Assembly: GCF_000420765.1 (NCBI RefSeq)
Contig: NZ_ATVO01000006.1
Coordinates: forward strand, 186,001 to 250,000
Origin: Sandarakinorhabdus limnophila DSM 17366
GTDB taxonomy: Bacteria > Pseudomonadota > Alphaproteobacteria > Sphingomonadales > Sphingomonadaceae
DNA: 64,000 nucleotides
Reading direction: 5' to 3'
Below the pieces are notes generated by a model. The model searched no databases, had not been told where the DNA came from, and saw only the letters and a program-made list of their open reading frames with translations. Positions 8,978 through 16,525 of the stretch are shown one piece after another. The position numbers were made by a program, and so were the translations under genes. Within the stretch, counting starts at the first letter, position 1, and each line of letters starts with the position of its first letter.

Positions 8978-9262
8978 ATGGTCGAGAAGCTGGATGAGAC
9001 CGCACGCGCCACGCTCGGCACAAAATTGCCTGACTGGCAGTTGGCCGGCGAGCATCTGAAGCGCAGCTTCCGCTTCAAGGACTTCAACGAGGCCTGGGGC
9101 TTCATGAGCCGGGTGGCGCTGCTGGCCGAAGCCCAGGATCATCACCCCGAATGGTTCAATGTTTACAACAAGGTCGATATCGCACTGACCACGCACGATG
9201 CCGGCGGGCTTTCGGCGCGCGACGTGCGCCTGGCCAAGGCGATTGATGCGCTGATCGGCTGA
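8978..9262 (+). CDS. phhB: 4a-hydroxytetrahydrobiopterin dehydratase (pterin-4a-carbinolamine dehydratase)
   Basis: A 94-residue enzyme that dehydrates 4a-carbinolamine tetrahydropterin, regenerating the pterin cofactor of aromatic amino acid hydroxylases. The family core [16 protein letters not shown] is visible with H55, H56 and W59, and the second active-site histidine is H73 in [12 protein letters not shown]. Length is typical. It converges on the YegP-like gene with a 17-base-pair hairpin between them. No phenylalanine hydroxylase gene is in the window, so its partner is elsewhere or it serves another pterin role. Confidence 0.93.
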   Translation: MVEKLDETARATLGTKLPDWQLAGEHLKRSFRFKDFNEAWGFMSRVALLAEAQDHHPEWFNVYNKVDIALTTHDAGGLSARDVRLAKAIDALIG

Positions 9263-9285
9263 TCGAAAAGGCAACAATCGCCAAA

Positions 9286-9323
9286 ACAGCAGGGGCGGCA
9301 CCTTGCGGTGCCGCCCCTGCTGT
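9286..9323. terminator. Bidirectional hairpin between phhB and yegP-like gene
   Basis: A perfect 17-base stem (9286-9302 with 9307-9323) has a TTGC loop. On the minus strand a TTTT follows the stem, so it best serves as terminator of the YegP-like gene. On the plus strand, after phhB, it has no clear T-run. Confidence 0.75.
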
Positions 9324-9338
9324 CAGCAATGATGCGGA

Positions 9339-9518
9339 TCAATCTTCCTGTTCGACCGTCGGCGCACCGGGACCGTTCTTCTTGATCGATTCGATGGCGT
9401 TCACCGCAGAGGCCTTCGAAGAATAGCCTTGCGTGGAGAACATCACCTCGCTGTTGTACATGAAGCGCACGCGAAACTCGCCTGCCTTGTCCTTGTAGAT
9501 TTCGAACTTGTGAGCCAT
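9339..9518 (-). CDS. YegP-family (DUF1508) small protein
   Basis: A 59-residue protein beginning MAHKFEIYKDKAGEFRVRF and containing YSSKASAVNAIESIKKN, which matches one DUF1508/YegP repeat: a beta strand with K-D-x-x-G-E-x-R-R/V-F, then an SKA-x-A-x-x-x-I helix. E. coli YegP has two such repeats; one is common in proteobacteria. A GGGGGAGGGG ribosome binding site lies 4 bases before the ATG. Function in the family is unknown. It is transcribed toward phhB and ends at the hairpin at 9286-9323. Confidence 0.85.
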   Translation of the reverse strand: MAHKFEIYKDKAGEFRVRFMYNSEVMFSTQGYSSKASAVNAIESIKKNGPGAPTVEQED

Positions 9519-9572
9519 TGCGCCCCTCCCCCAATTAACCGTATTTCACGTTAATATACTGATTCGCCATCG

Positions 9573-10451
9573 TCAACCGGGAGGCAGCAGGCCGTAGATC
9601 ACGCAGGCCTGCGCAGTGAGCGGATAGAGCGGCGGCTGCAGCGTCACCTGCACATCGCTGGCCAGTTTTTCCAGCCCCGGCGGTGGTGGCGGCGCTGGCG
9701 CGGACATCATGGTGGGCGCGGCATCGGCATAGCGCGCCATCGAACCCGAGACCTGCACATCGGTGGCAGAACTTTCCCCGGCATAGCTGGGCCAGCCGGC
9801 CAGCATCTGGGTCTGGCAGACGCCGCCCGATGGATCGATGACCTTCACCCCACCAAGCCGGCTGCCGGCTGCCGCCGTGGCCAGCCGGGCGCGGCGCGCG
9901 GCATCCTTGATCGCCGCTTCATACAGCCAGGTCTTCAGGCCGTTTTCCGGTTCCAGGTTGAACGACGGCGTATCGATCGCTGACGGGCGGGCCGCCACCG
10001 CCAGGCGATAGGCGCGTTCCAGCACGTCGGCATCGCGCACCTCAACGCTGAGCACTGCCGTCACTTCATAGGATTCGATCATGTCGGCGCGCTGGTTTTC
10101 CACCAGCGTGCCGTCCTTCTGGCGATACTGGTCATAAAGCGGGCGGGTGCTGAGGCTGGTGGTCAGCCGGACACGGTCCTTGCCGAGCGCGGCCAGCGCC
10201 GCATCCAGTTCCTTCGCCTTGGCAGTAGCGGCGGTGGTGGCGGCGGCCGCGGTCTTTTCCACCACAGAGAAGCGGGCGGCAAAGCGGGCGCGGTTGGCCG
10301 GCACTTCGGTGCGGACATGGCCCATCGCCGCGATGACCGGATCCTTCATCCACCACGGCGCCGGGATGAACAGCTGGTCAATGCTGGCGGGCGGGGTTTG
10401 CGCGAAGGCTGGCGCCGCGATCAGGGCAGCGAGGAGGAGCGTGGCTTTCAT
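9573..10451 (-). CDS. SIMPL domain-containing periplasmic protein (DUF541)
   Basis: A 292-residue exported protein. The signal peptide MKATLLLAALIAAPAFAQ ends near residue 18. The mature part has the SIMPL-type features: an early GHVRTEVPANRARF strand, a TAKAKELDAALAALG helix, LSTRPLYDQ, and a late IKDAARRARLATAAAGSRLGGVKVI segment that matches the conserved AxxxA-K-A-L-A region of DUF541. A proline-rich stretch (APAPPPPPG) precedes the C-terminal strand. Members bind nothing certain; envelope stress is often suggested. I chose the ATG at 10451 because the signal peptide starts there; longer in-frame versions run into the repeat copy B. Confidence 0.75.
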   Translation of the reverse strand: MKATLLLAALIAAPAFAQTPPASIDQLFIPAPWWMKDPVIAAMGHVRTEVPANRARFAARFSVVEKTAAAATTAATAKAKELDAALAALGKDRVRLTTSLSTRPLYDQYRQKDGTLVENQRADMIESYEVTAVLSVEVRDADVLERAYRLAVAARPSAIDTPSFNLEPENGLKTWLYEAAIKDAARRARLATAAAGSRLGGVKVIDPSGGVCQTQMLAGWPSYAGESSATDVQVSGSMARYADAAPTMMSAPAPPPPPGLEKLASDVQVTLQPPLYPLTAQACVIYGLLPPG

Positions 10452-10499
10452 AGGCAGGATAGTGGCGCGCCGCATGTTGCGGGATGATGAATGGAAGAC

Positions 10500-10622
10500 A
10501 TGCGAGTGCGGCCGGCGGCGGATTCGCCGACTCCGCTGAAGGATTAAAGAAAAGAAGGAAAAAAGAGCGTGGTGGAGCCGCGCCGTCAGACGACACAAAA
10601 AAGGGCGGCTGGAGAGCCGCCC
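10500..10622 (-). repeat. Terminator-linked dispersed repeat, copy B
   Basis: The reverse complement of this stretch aligns with copy A at 8442-8552: the same GCCGCCCTTT, TGTGTCGTCTGACGGCGCGGCT, CGCTCTT and CCGCCGCCGGCCG blocks in the same order. The two copies are in inverted orientation about 2 kb apart and enclose the metallopeptidase, phhB, yegP-like and SIMPL genes. Confidence 0.65.
10597..10622 (-). terminator. Rho-independent terminator after SDR gene
   Basis: On the minus strand GGGCGGCT (paired with AGCCGCCC, 10603-10610 and 10615-10622, 4-base loop) is followed by six T (the A-run at 10597-10602). It lies 68 bases after the SDR stop at 10690. Confidence 0.8.
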
Positions 10623-10689
10623 TCTTCAGTCGTTGGCCGATCTTGCCGGAGCCGGCAAATAGCTGCGCTATTTGCGCGCCCAGCTGCGA

Positions 10690-11469
10690 TCAGCGCGGAG
10701 CCATCCGGATGCCGCCATCCAAACGGACGTCTTCGCCGTTGAAATAGGAGTTCCGGCACATCTCCACCGCCAGCGAAGCATATTCCTCCGGGCCGCCCAA
10801 ACGCTTGGGGAACAGCACGGTCGCCGCCAACGCAGCCTTCACATTGTCCGGCGCGCCTTGCAGCAGGGGCGTGTTGAAGATGCCGGGCAGGATGGTGTTG
10901 ACGCGAATGCCTTCGCTCGACAGGTCGCGGGCAATCGGCAGGGTCATGCCGACAACGCCGCCCTTCGACGCGGAGTAAGCCGCCTGCCCGATCTGGCCGT
11001 CCTCGGCGGCGACAGAAGCGGTGTTGACGATGGCACCGCGCTCACCGTTTTCCATCGGCGGCAGGCTCATCATGCCGGCGGCCGACTTGGCGATGCAGCG
11101 GAAGGTGCCAACCAGGTTGATCTGGATGATGCGATCAAAGGCATCGATCGGGAAATGCTTGATGCTGCCGTCTTCCTTGGAACGGCTGGCGGTCTTGATG
11201 GCGTTGCCGGTGCCGGCGCAGTTGATCAGGATACGCTCCTGGCCGATGGCGGCACGGGCCTTGGCAAAACCGGCATCGACAGATTCATCGTTGGTGACGT
11301 TGACGTTGCAGAACACGCCGCCGATTTCGGCCGCCATGGCTTCGCCCTTCTCGGCGTTCATGTCGAAAATGGCGACCTTGACGCCTTGGCTTGCCAGCAA
11401 CCGCGCCGTGGCGGCGCCCAGGCCCGATGCACCGCCGGTAACAACCGCCGAACAACCTTCCAGATTCAT
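10690..11469 (-). CDS. SDR-family 3-hydroxyacyl-CoA dehydrogenase-like protein
   Basis: A 259-residue classical short-chain dehydrogenase. The NAD motif TGGASGLG is at 11-18, NCAG at 83-86, and the catalytic S152, Y165 and K169 (YSASKG) are present. The overall pattern, with an acidic FDMNAE after the second strand (NAD preference) and VTNDESVDAGFAKA, resembles type-2 3-hydroxyacyl-CoA dehydrogenase (HSD17B10-like). A GGGGAGG ribosome binding site precedes the ATG at 11469. It has its own terminator at 10597-10622. It likely acts in fatty-acid or branched-chain oxidation; the exact substrate is inferred. Confidence 0.88.
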   Translation of the reverse strand: MNLEGCSAVVTGGASGLGAATARLLASQGVKVAIFDMNAEKGEAMAAEIGGVFCNVNVTNDESVDAGFAKARAAIGQERILINCAGTGNAIKTASRSKEDGSIKHFPIDAFDRIIQINLVGTFRCIAKSAAGMMSLPPMENGERGAIVNTASVAAEDGQIGQAAYSASKGGVVGMTLPIARDLSSEGIRVNTILPGIFNTPLLQGAPDNVKAALAATVLFPKRLGGPEEYASLAVEMCRNSYFNGEDVRLDGGIRMAPR

Positions 11470-11545
11470 GTGAACCTCCCCATGTTTGAAATGTGATACT
11501 GAGCTTATGAGCAGCGCCGCCCCCGCCCGCAACCTTTCCAAACAA

Positions 11546-12406
11546 TCAGCCCGCTTTCTTCAACTGCGCTTCGCGCCAGGCCAGATAGATGGTGGAGGAC
11601 AGGATCAATGCCCCGCCCGCCAGCGTGAGCGCATCATAGGTCTCGCCAAACAGCAGGATGCCGGCCGCTGTGATGAGGCCGAAGCGCACGAAATCCAGTG
11701 GCAGCACGGCGGAGGCTTCGGCCAGCGAGAAGGCCCGGGTGAGCGTGAGTTGGCCGATAGCCGCAGCCGCGCCAATGCCGGCCAGCAGCGGCCATACCAC
11801 CAGCGGCGGCGTTTGCCAGACGAACAGTGCGACCGCCAGGCTGGGGATGGTCGTCAGGATGAAGGTCCATGCCGCCACCGCGCGGGCATCATCCACCCCC
11901 ACCAGGCTGCGCATGGCCACGATCGAATAACCGGTGGACACTGCCGACACGATGCCGGCCACGATTCCCGCCGTCAGCGGCAGTTGGCCGGGCCGCAGCA
12001 CCAGCAGCATGCCGACAAAGCCCACGGCAAGCGCCGCGATCCGCCGGGCGCGGATGCGTTCACCCAGCACCAGCACGGCCCCCAGCGTACCAAACAGCGG
12101 CGCCGTGTAATTGATGGCCAGGGTGGTGGCGAGCGGCGCGTTGGCCACCGCATAGAAGGTGCCCATCGTGGCAATGAAGCCCGACGTGGCGCGGCCAAGG
12201 TGCACCTTCATCCGGTCTCGCCGGATCAGGCCAGGCGTGCCGAGCATCATCGGCACCAGGAAGAGCAAACCAATGAAATTACGGAAAAAAACAATCTCAA
12301 AACTGTGAAGGTGGCGCGCTGCAAAGCGGATCATCACCCACATCGACGCAAAGGCGAAGCAGGAGAGAATGAACCAGAACGGGCCGGAACTTTTTAGGCG
12401 CTGCAC
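11546..12406 (-). CDS. DMT/EamA-family transporter
   Basis: A 286-residue inner-membrane protein with about ten hydrophobic helices in two EamA repeats; the second begins near LTAGIVAGIVSAVSTGYSIVAMRSL. It resembles the drug/metabolite transporter group related to S-adenosylmethionine/RhaT-like carriers (inference). The final helix ends LAWREAQLKKAG, a typical cytoplasmic tail. It lies just downstream of dnaA on the same strand (39-base gap), so read-through from dnaA is possible. The substrate cannot be told. Confidence 0.85.
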   Translation of the reverse strand: MQRLKSSGPFWFILSCFAFASMWVMIRFAARHLHSFEIVFFRNFIGLLFLVPMMLGTPGLIRRDRMKVHLGRATSGFIATMGTFYAVANAPLATTLAINYTAPLFGTLGAVLVLGERIRARRIAALAVGFVGMLLVLRPGQLPLTAGIVAGIVSAVSTGYSIVAMRSLVGVDDARAVAAWTFILTTIPSLAVALFVWQTPPLVVWPLLAGIGAAAAIGQLTLTRAFSLAEASAVLPLDFVRFGLITAAGILLFGETYDALTLAGGALILSSTIYLAWREAQLKKAG

Positions 12407-12445
12407 AACATTGCAGTTAGGCGCTTGGCTGCGGACTGGGAAGCC

Positions 12446-13843
12446 TCAGCCGTCCAGCAGTCGGGTCAGTGTTGCAACATCGCTATCGATTTCGCGATCG
12501 TCAGCGCGCAATTGTTCCACGCGCTTGACCGCGTGCATCACCGTGGTGTGATCCCGCTTTCCGAACCGGCGGCCGATCTCCGGCAGCGAACGCGGCGTCA
12601 TTTTCTTGGCCAGATACATAGCGATCTGGCGCGGCCGCGCGACTTCGCGGGCCCGGCGTTCGGACAGGAGATCGGCAACCTTGAGACCGTAATAATCGGC
12701 AACCTTGCGCTGGATCTCGTCGATGGTCAGTTTCTTCTCGTGGGCGCGCAGCAGATCGGCCAGCGTTTCACGGGTGAATTCAAGGCTTACCGGCTTGTTG
12801 ACCAGCAGGGCGAAGGCCGTGACGCGGTTCAATGCGCCTTCCAGTTCACGCACGTTGGCGGTGATCTTGCGCGCGAGGAACTCGATCACGTCATCAGGCA
12901 CAGCGCAGCGGTTGCCAAGCGTGGCGACCTTGGCATGCAGGATGTTCAACCGCAGTTCGTAGTCGGCCGGATTGATATCGGCGACAAGACCCCAGGCCAT
13001 ACGCGACAGGATGCGTTCCTGAATGCCTTCCAGATTCTGTGGGCTGCGATCGGCGGTGATCACCAGGCGTTTTCCGGCCCCGATGATCTCATTCATGGTG
13101 TGGAAAAATTCTTCCTGGGTCGATTCCTTGCCGGCAATGAACTGCACGTCGTCGATCATCAACAGATCGACCGAGCGCAGCCGCTGCTTGAAGCTGATCG
13201 TGTCTTTGGCCCGCATGGCCGCCATGAACTCGACCATGAATTTCTCAGCCGACAGATAGGCGACGCGGGCGCTCGGGTGGTGCGCCAGATAGGAATTGCC
13301 GATGGCGTGCATCAGGTGGGTCTTACCCAGCCCTGTGGTGCCATGCAGGAACAGCGGGTTGAAGCCCGGCGCGCCCGGCTCGGCCATGGCCAGAGCGGCA
13401 TTGTAGGCCAATTCATTGGACTTGCCGACGATGAAATTGTCAAAGCTGTAGCGGGCATCGACCGGGAGCGACTGGGCTGCAGCCGGAGCTGCCGCCTTTG
13501 TGGCCGACGGTGTCGCCACCATGGCCTGGCCCTGCTGCACGGCCACACGGCGGAGCGACGGCTGGTGCTGTGACCAATGGCGGCGCAGCAGATCGGCATA
13601 GTTGCTGGTGACCCAATCAGCGGCAAAGGCCGACGGCGCGGCCAGACGCAGCGTCTCACCGTCGCAGCCGATGAGCGCCAAAGGAGCCAACCAGGCTTCA
13701 TAGCTGTGATCGCCGGCATCAGCTTTCAGGGCGGCGCGGACACGCGTCCACACGTCACGATCGTTGACGGAAAAGTCGATCGAGCCACCCTGCGGCACTG
13801 GCTGAAAGCCAGAAGGCATAACTGATGCAACAGCCGTCGACAC
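12446..13843 (-). CDS. dnaA: Chromosomal replication initiator protein DnaA
   Basis: A 465-residue AAA+ initiator that binds DnaA boxes and melts the origin. All four domains are visible: N-terminal DnaB-interaction region (about 15-85), an Ala/Pro linker, the AAA+ domain with LFLHGTTGLGKTHLMHA (Walker A) and LLMIDDVQFI (Walker B), and the C-terminal HTH with RFGKRDHTTVMHAVKRVEQ. I chose the GTG at 13843 because GGAAGGAAGGGG lies just before it and the next ATG (MPSGFQP) lacks a site. A 687-base non-coding region with four GANTC sites precedes it, and rpsT upstream has its own terminator, so dnaA has its own promoter. Confidence 0.98.
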   Translation of the reverse strand: MSTAVASVMPSGFQPVPQGGSIDFSVNDRDVWTRVRAALKADAGDHSYEAWLAPLALIGCDGETLRLAAPSAFAADWVTSNYADLLRRHWSQHQPSLRRVAVQQGQAMVATPSATKAAAPAAAQSLPVDARYSFDNFIVGKSNELAYNAALAMAEPGAPGFNPLFLHGTTGLGKTHLMHAIGNSYLAHHPSARVAYLSAEKFMVEFMAAMRAKDTISFKQRLRSVDLLMIDDVQFIAGKESTQEEFFHTMNEIIGAGKRLVITADRSPQNLEGIQERILSRMAWGLVADINPADYELRLNILHAKVATLGNRCAVPDDVIEFLARKITANVRELEGALNRVTAFALLVNKPVSLEFTRETLADLLRAHEKKLTIDEIQRKVADYYGLKVADLLSERRAREVARPRQIAMYLAKKMTPRSLPEIGRRFGKRDHTTVMHAVKRVEQLRADDREIDSDVATLTRLLDG

Positions 13844-14360
13844 GCACCCCTTCCTTCCGCCGCACCTCGGCAATTGACACAAGCCCCCTCAGCAGAGGCA
13901 CATTTCCGTCCAGAACGCACGATACCAGCCGGCCGTATTGAGCCAGACACAATTGCCCCACTGCGCCTGAAGCAGGGCACAGCCAGCATCGCGTGTTGCG
14001 TGATCGGGTCGTTTGGCGTTCATCACGCCGGCCGGCCCAAACCATGTCGCAAATAAGCAGGGTGGGCGCAGTGCTGCAAGCGACCAATTTCCATCCACAG
14101 CCAAATAAAGCTGTTGACAGCCCATCCGGAGACTTACCTTGGAGAGCGCCGCAACTCTTTGGATTTACGTGCCGAATCATTATCGCGTGTGGACACGATC
14201 AGGCAGCGAAGAGGGCTAAGCGCTTGGATTTTTTGTGTCAAAACAATGACGCTTTGATGACGCCGCAGGATGCGTCGCAGGGTGCGTTGCAGCGCAGCAA
14301 TTCGCTTGTGCGGCGCAACAGATCACAGCTTGGTCCACTTTCGGAACCAATACCGGCGGT

Positions 14361-14420
14361 CAAAAACCGCGAATCGGCTGTTCCGGTCGCGAATCGCCGG
14401 CATCGGCCGCGAATCACTAC
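14361..14420. repeat. Three CGCGAATC repeats phased at exactly 20 bases (GANTC sites)
   Basis: CGCGAATC occurs at 14368-14375, 14388-14395 and 14408-14415, with exactly 20 bases from start to start, so all copies face the same side of the helix. The surrounding consensus is roughly CGG(C/T)CGCGAATCG. Each repeat contains GAATC, a GANTC site of the type methylated by CcrM in alphaproteobacteria. The array lies upstream of dnaA and next to the rpsT terminator. Confidence 0.85.
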
Positions 14421-14458
14421 CAGGCAGGCAGACACCAGCGATCAACGATCGTGACACG

Positions 14459-14494
14459 AAAACGGGGTGCCGCCACTTGGCAACACCCCGTTTT
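14459..14494 (-). terminator. rpsT: Rho-independent terminator after rpsT
   Basis: AAAACGGGGTG (14459-14469) pairs perfectly with CACCCCGTTTT (14484-14494) over a 14-base loop. It lies 36 bases after the rpsT stop and separates rpsT from dnaA transcription. Confidence 0.8.
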
Positions 14495-14530
14495 GAAACG
14501 ACTGACCGGCCCGATGGGCGCCGATGATGA

Positions 14531-14800
14531 TCAGGCGGTCGCCAGACCCTTCACGCGGGCCGCGAGGCGGCTGATCTTGCGCGACACGGTGTTCTTGTGA
14601 AGCACACCCTTGGCGACGCCGCGCATCATTTCCGGCTGGGCAGCCTTCAGCGCTTCAGCAGCGGCAGCGGCATCACCGGCAGCAAGGCTCGTTTCGACCT
14701 TCTTCACGAAGGTGCGGATGCGGCTGACGCGCGCCTTGTTAATCGCGGCGCGGCGGTCGTTGCGGCGGATGCGCTTTTCAGCCTGGGGCGTGTTGGCCAT
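14531..14800 (-). CDS. rpsT: 30S ribosomal protein S20
   Basis: An 89-residue primary 16S rRNA-binding ribosomal protein. It starts [20 protein letters not shown] and has the conserved [15 protein letters not shown] helix and the [18 protein letters not shown] segment. The ATG at 14800 follows an AGGA ribosome binding site; a longer version by four residues has no support. It lies between mutM and dnaA on the same strand, the common alphaproteobacterial order, and is ended by its own hairpin. Strong expression is expected. Confidence 0.98.
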   Translation of the reverse strand: MANTPQAEKRIRRNDRRAAINKARVSRIRTFVKKVETSLAAGDAAAAAEALKAAQPEMMRGVAKGVLHKNTVSRKISRLAARVKGLATA

Positions 14801-14893
14801 GTTTTCCTGCAAGTCTGTTCAATGGTGGGCAGGCACCAGCCTTTGAGGGGCCGCGCCGGAAAGTGAGCGCCTTAAGCGAGGGCTGGCCTGCGG

Positions 14894-15721
14894 TCAAGTC
14901 TTGTCGCGCGGTTGGCACTGCGGACAGAGGAAGCTGGAGCGGCCGGACTGCACGATGCGGGCCACCGGCGTGGCACAGGCAACGCAAGCCTGCCCTTCGC
15001 GGCCATAGACGGCAAAGTCTTTCTGGAAATAGCCCAGCGTGCCGTCGGGCGCCGCATGATCGCGCAAGGTGGAGCCGCCCGCCGCAATCGCCTCGGCCAA
15101 CACCTGCGGGATGGCAGGCGCCAACCGTTTGAGCTGCGCGGCCGATACAACGCCACCGGGTGTTTCGGGATGAATACCGGCACGATAGAGCGCCTCGCAC
15201 ACATAGATGTTACCCAGGCCCGCGATCAGCCGCTGATCGAGCAGGATCGCCTTGGCTGGGGCAAGCCTGTCGGCAAAGATGCGCTTGAGCAACGGCAGGC
15301 CATAGTTAGGCCCAAGCGGCTCCGGACCAATATTGGCGAGCAGCGGATGCGCCGTTGCCTCTCCGGTCGCAACCAGATCAAGGCTGCCAAAGCGCCGGGC
15401 ATCATTGAACGCCACCACCCGGCCATTGCCCGTTTCGAACACGACATGATCATGTTTTTCAAGGGTTTCCGGATCAACCCGCATCCGGCCCGACATGCCG
15501 AGATGGATAATCAGCGTATCGCCGCGATCGGTCTCCACCAGGCCATATTTGGCGCGCCGGTCCAGCCGGGTGACGATAGCCCCGGTCAGTCGTTGGCCCA
15601 ACGCCTCCGGCAACGGCCGGCGCAGATCGGGCCGATTGGCAATGACACGGGTGAAGCGTTGGCCTTCCCACACTGGGGTCAGGCCGCGCATCACGGTTTC
15701 GACTTCGGGAAGCTCGGGCAT
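14894..15721 (-). CDS. mutM: Formamidopyrimidine-DNA glycosylase (Fpg/MutM)
   Basis: A 275-residue base-excision repair enzyme that removes 8-oxoguanine and cuts by beta,delta-elimination. The N-terminus [14 protein letters not shown] carries the catalytic P2 and E3. The [10 protein letters not shown] segment and the H2TH region [19 protein letters not shown] are present, and the C-terminal zinc finger has CVAC and CPQC pairs separated by 16 residues. It is complete. It is divergent from ubiE (71-base gap) and upstream of rpsT on the same strand. Confidence 0.97.
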   Translation of the reverse strand: MPELPEVETVMRGLTPVWEGQRFTRVIANRPDLRRPLPEALGQRLTGAIVTRLDRRAKYGLVETDRGDTLIIHLGMSGRMRVDPETLEKHDHVVFETGNGRVVAFNDARRFGSLDLVATGEATAHPLLANIGPEPLGPNYGLPLLKRIFADRLAPAKAILLDQRLIAGLGNIYVCEALYRAGIHPETPGGVVSAAQLKRLAPAIPQVLAEAIAAGGSTLRDHAAPDGTLGYFQKDFAVYGREGQACVACATPVARIVQSGRSSFLCPQCQPRDKT

Positions 15722-15792
15722 GGCCGCGACATAGGCGGCGTTTGCATGGCCGCCAAGCCTCGGCTAAGCCGCCGATGCGAAAAGGACAGACG

Positions 15793-16524
15793 ATGAGCGA
15801 TACCGTCAGCTTTGGATATGAAGAGGTTGCCCCGGAGGAGAAAACCCGCCGCGTGGGCGACGTTTTCCGTTCTGTGGCAAAGCGTTACGACATCATGAAT
15901 GATCTGATGTCGGCCGGCATGCACCGGGTGTGGAAGGATGATTTCGTCCGCCGGGTAAACCCGCGCACCGGCGAGGACATTCTCGACATGGCCGGCGGCA
16001 CCGGGGACATCGCGTTCCGGATGGAAAAGTCTGGCGCCAATGTAACGGTGGCCGATATCAACCCCGCCATGCTGGAAGTGGGCATGGAGCGGGCGGCCGA
16101 AAAGGGCCTGACCAGCCTCATCTGGCGCGAGGAGAATGCGGAAACCCTGAGTTTTCCAAGCTTTAGCTTTGATGCCTACACCATTGCCTTTGGCATCCGC
16201 AACGTCACCGATATTCCGGCAGCCCTGAAGGAAGCGCATCGCGTGCTGCGTTATGGCGGGCGCTTCTTCTGCCTGGAATTTTCCAGCACGACTTGGCCCG
16301 GTTTCGCTGAAGTCTATGATATCTATTCGGAAAAACTGGTGCCGCGCATTGGGGAAATGGTGGCCAAGGATGGCGAGAGCTACCGCTATCTGATCGAATC
16401 GATTCGGCGCTTTCCCAAGATGCCGGAATTCGCCGCGATGATCGCCGCGGCCGGTTTCTCCCAGGTCAAATACACGCCGATCCTGGGCGGCGCGGTCGCC
16501 ATACATTCGGGATGGAAGGTCTGA
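15793..16524 (+). CDS. ubiE: Ubiquinone/menaquinone biosynthesis C-methyltransferase UbiE
   Basis: A 243-residue SAM-dependent methyltransferase for the C-methylation step of ubiquinone synthesis. The motifs [28 protein letters not shown] (65-72, SAM site) and AFGIRNVTD are diagnostic. The ATG at 15793 follows AAAGGA; an upstream in-frame start adds 17 unconserved residues. ubiB follows directly (2 bases between the stop and a TTG start), forming a ubiquinone operon. Confidence 0.97.
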   Translation: MSDTVSFGYEEVAPEEKTRRVGDVFRSVAKRYDIMNDLMSAGMHRVWKDDFVRRVNPRTGEDILDMAGGTGDIAFRMEKSGANVTVADINPAMLEVGMERAAEKGLTSLIWREENAETLSFPSFSFDAYTIAFGIRNVTDIPAALKEAHRVLRYGGRFFCLEFSSTTWPGFAEVYDIYSEKLVPRIGEMVAKDGESYRYLIESIRRFPKMPEFAAMIAAAGFSQVKYTPILGGAVAIHSGWKV

Positions 16525-16525
16525 T

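Larger units (their letters stand above)
13844..14530. other. dnaA-rpsT intergenic region (dnaA promoter/leader)
   Basis: This 687-base gap has no convincing gene. It holds the rpsT terminator (14459-14494), three phased CGCGAATC repeats (14361-14420), a fourth GANTC site (14174-14178), an A/T-richer patch near 14225-14250, and two weak DnaA-box-like 9-mers matching 7 of 9 (about 14092-14100 on the plus strand and 14189-14197 on the minus). No perfect TTATNCACA box is present, so I do not call an origin. It must contain the dnaA promoter, transcribed leftward. Confidence 0.7.

Noticed and set aside
13844-14530. Chromosomal origin of replication next to dnaA
   Set aside because: No perfect TTATNCACA box and only two 7-of-9 matches were seen. 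The gene order is suggestive but many alphaproteobacteria do not replicate from dnaA, so I did not call oriC; GC skew over the whole genome would decide.
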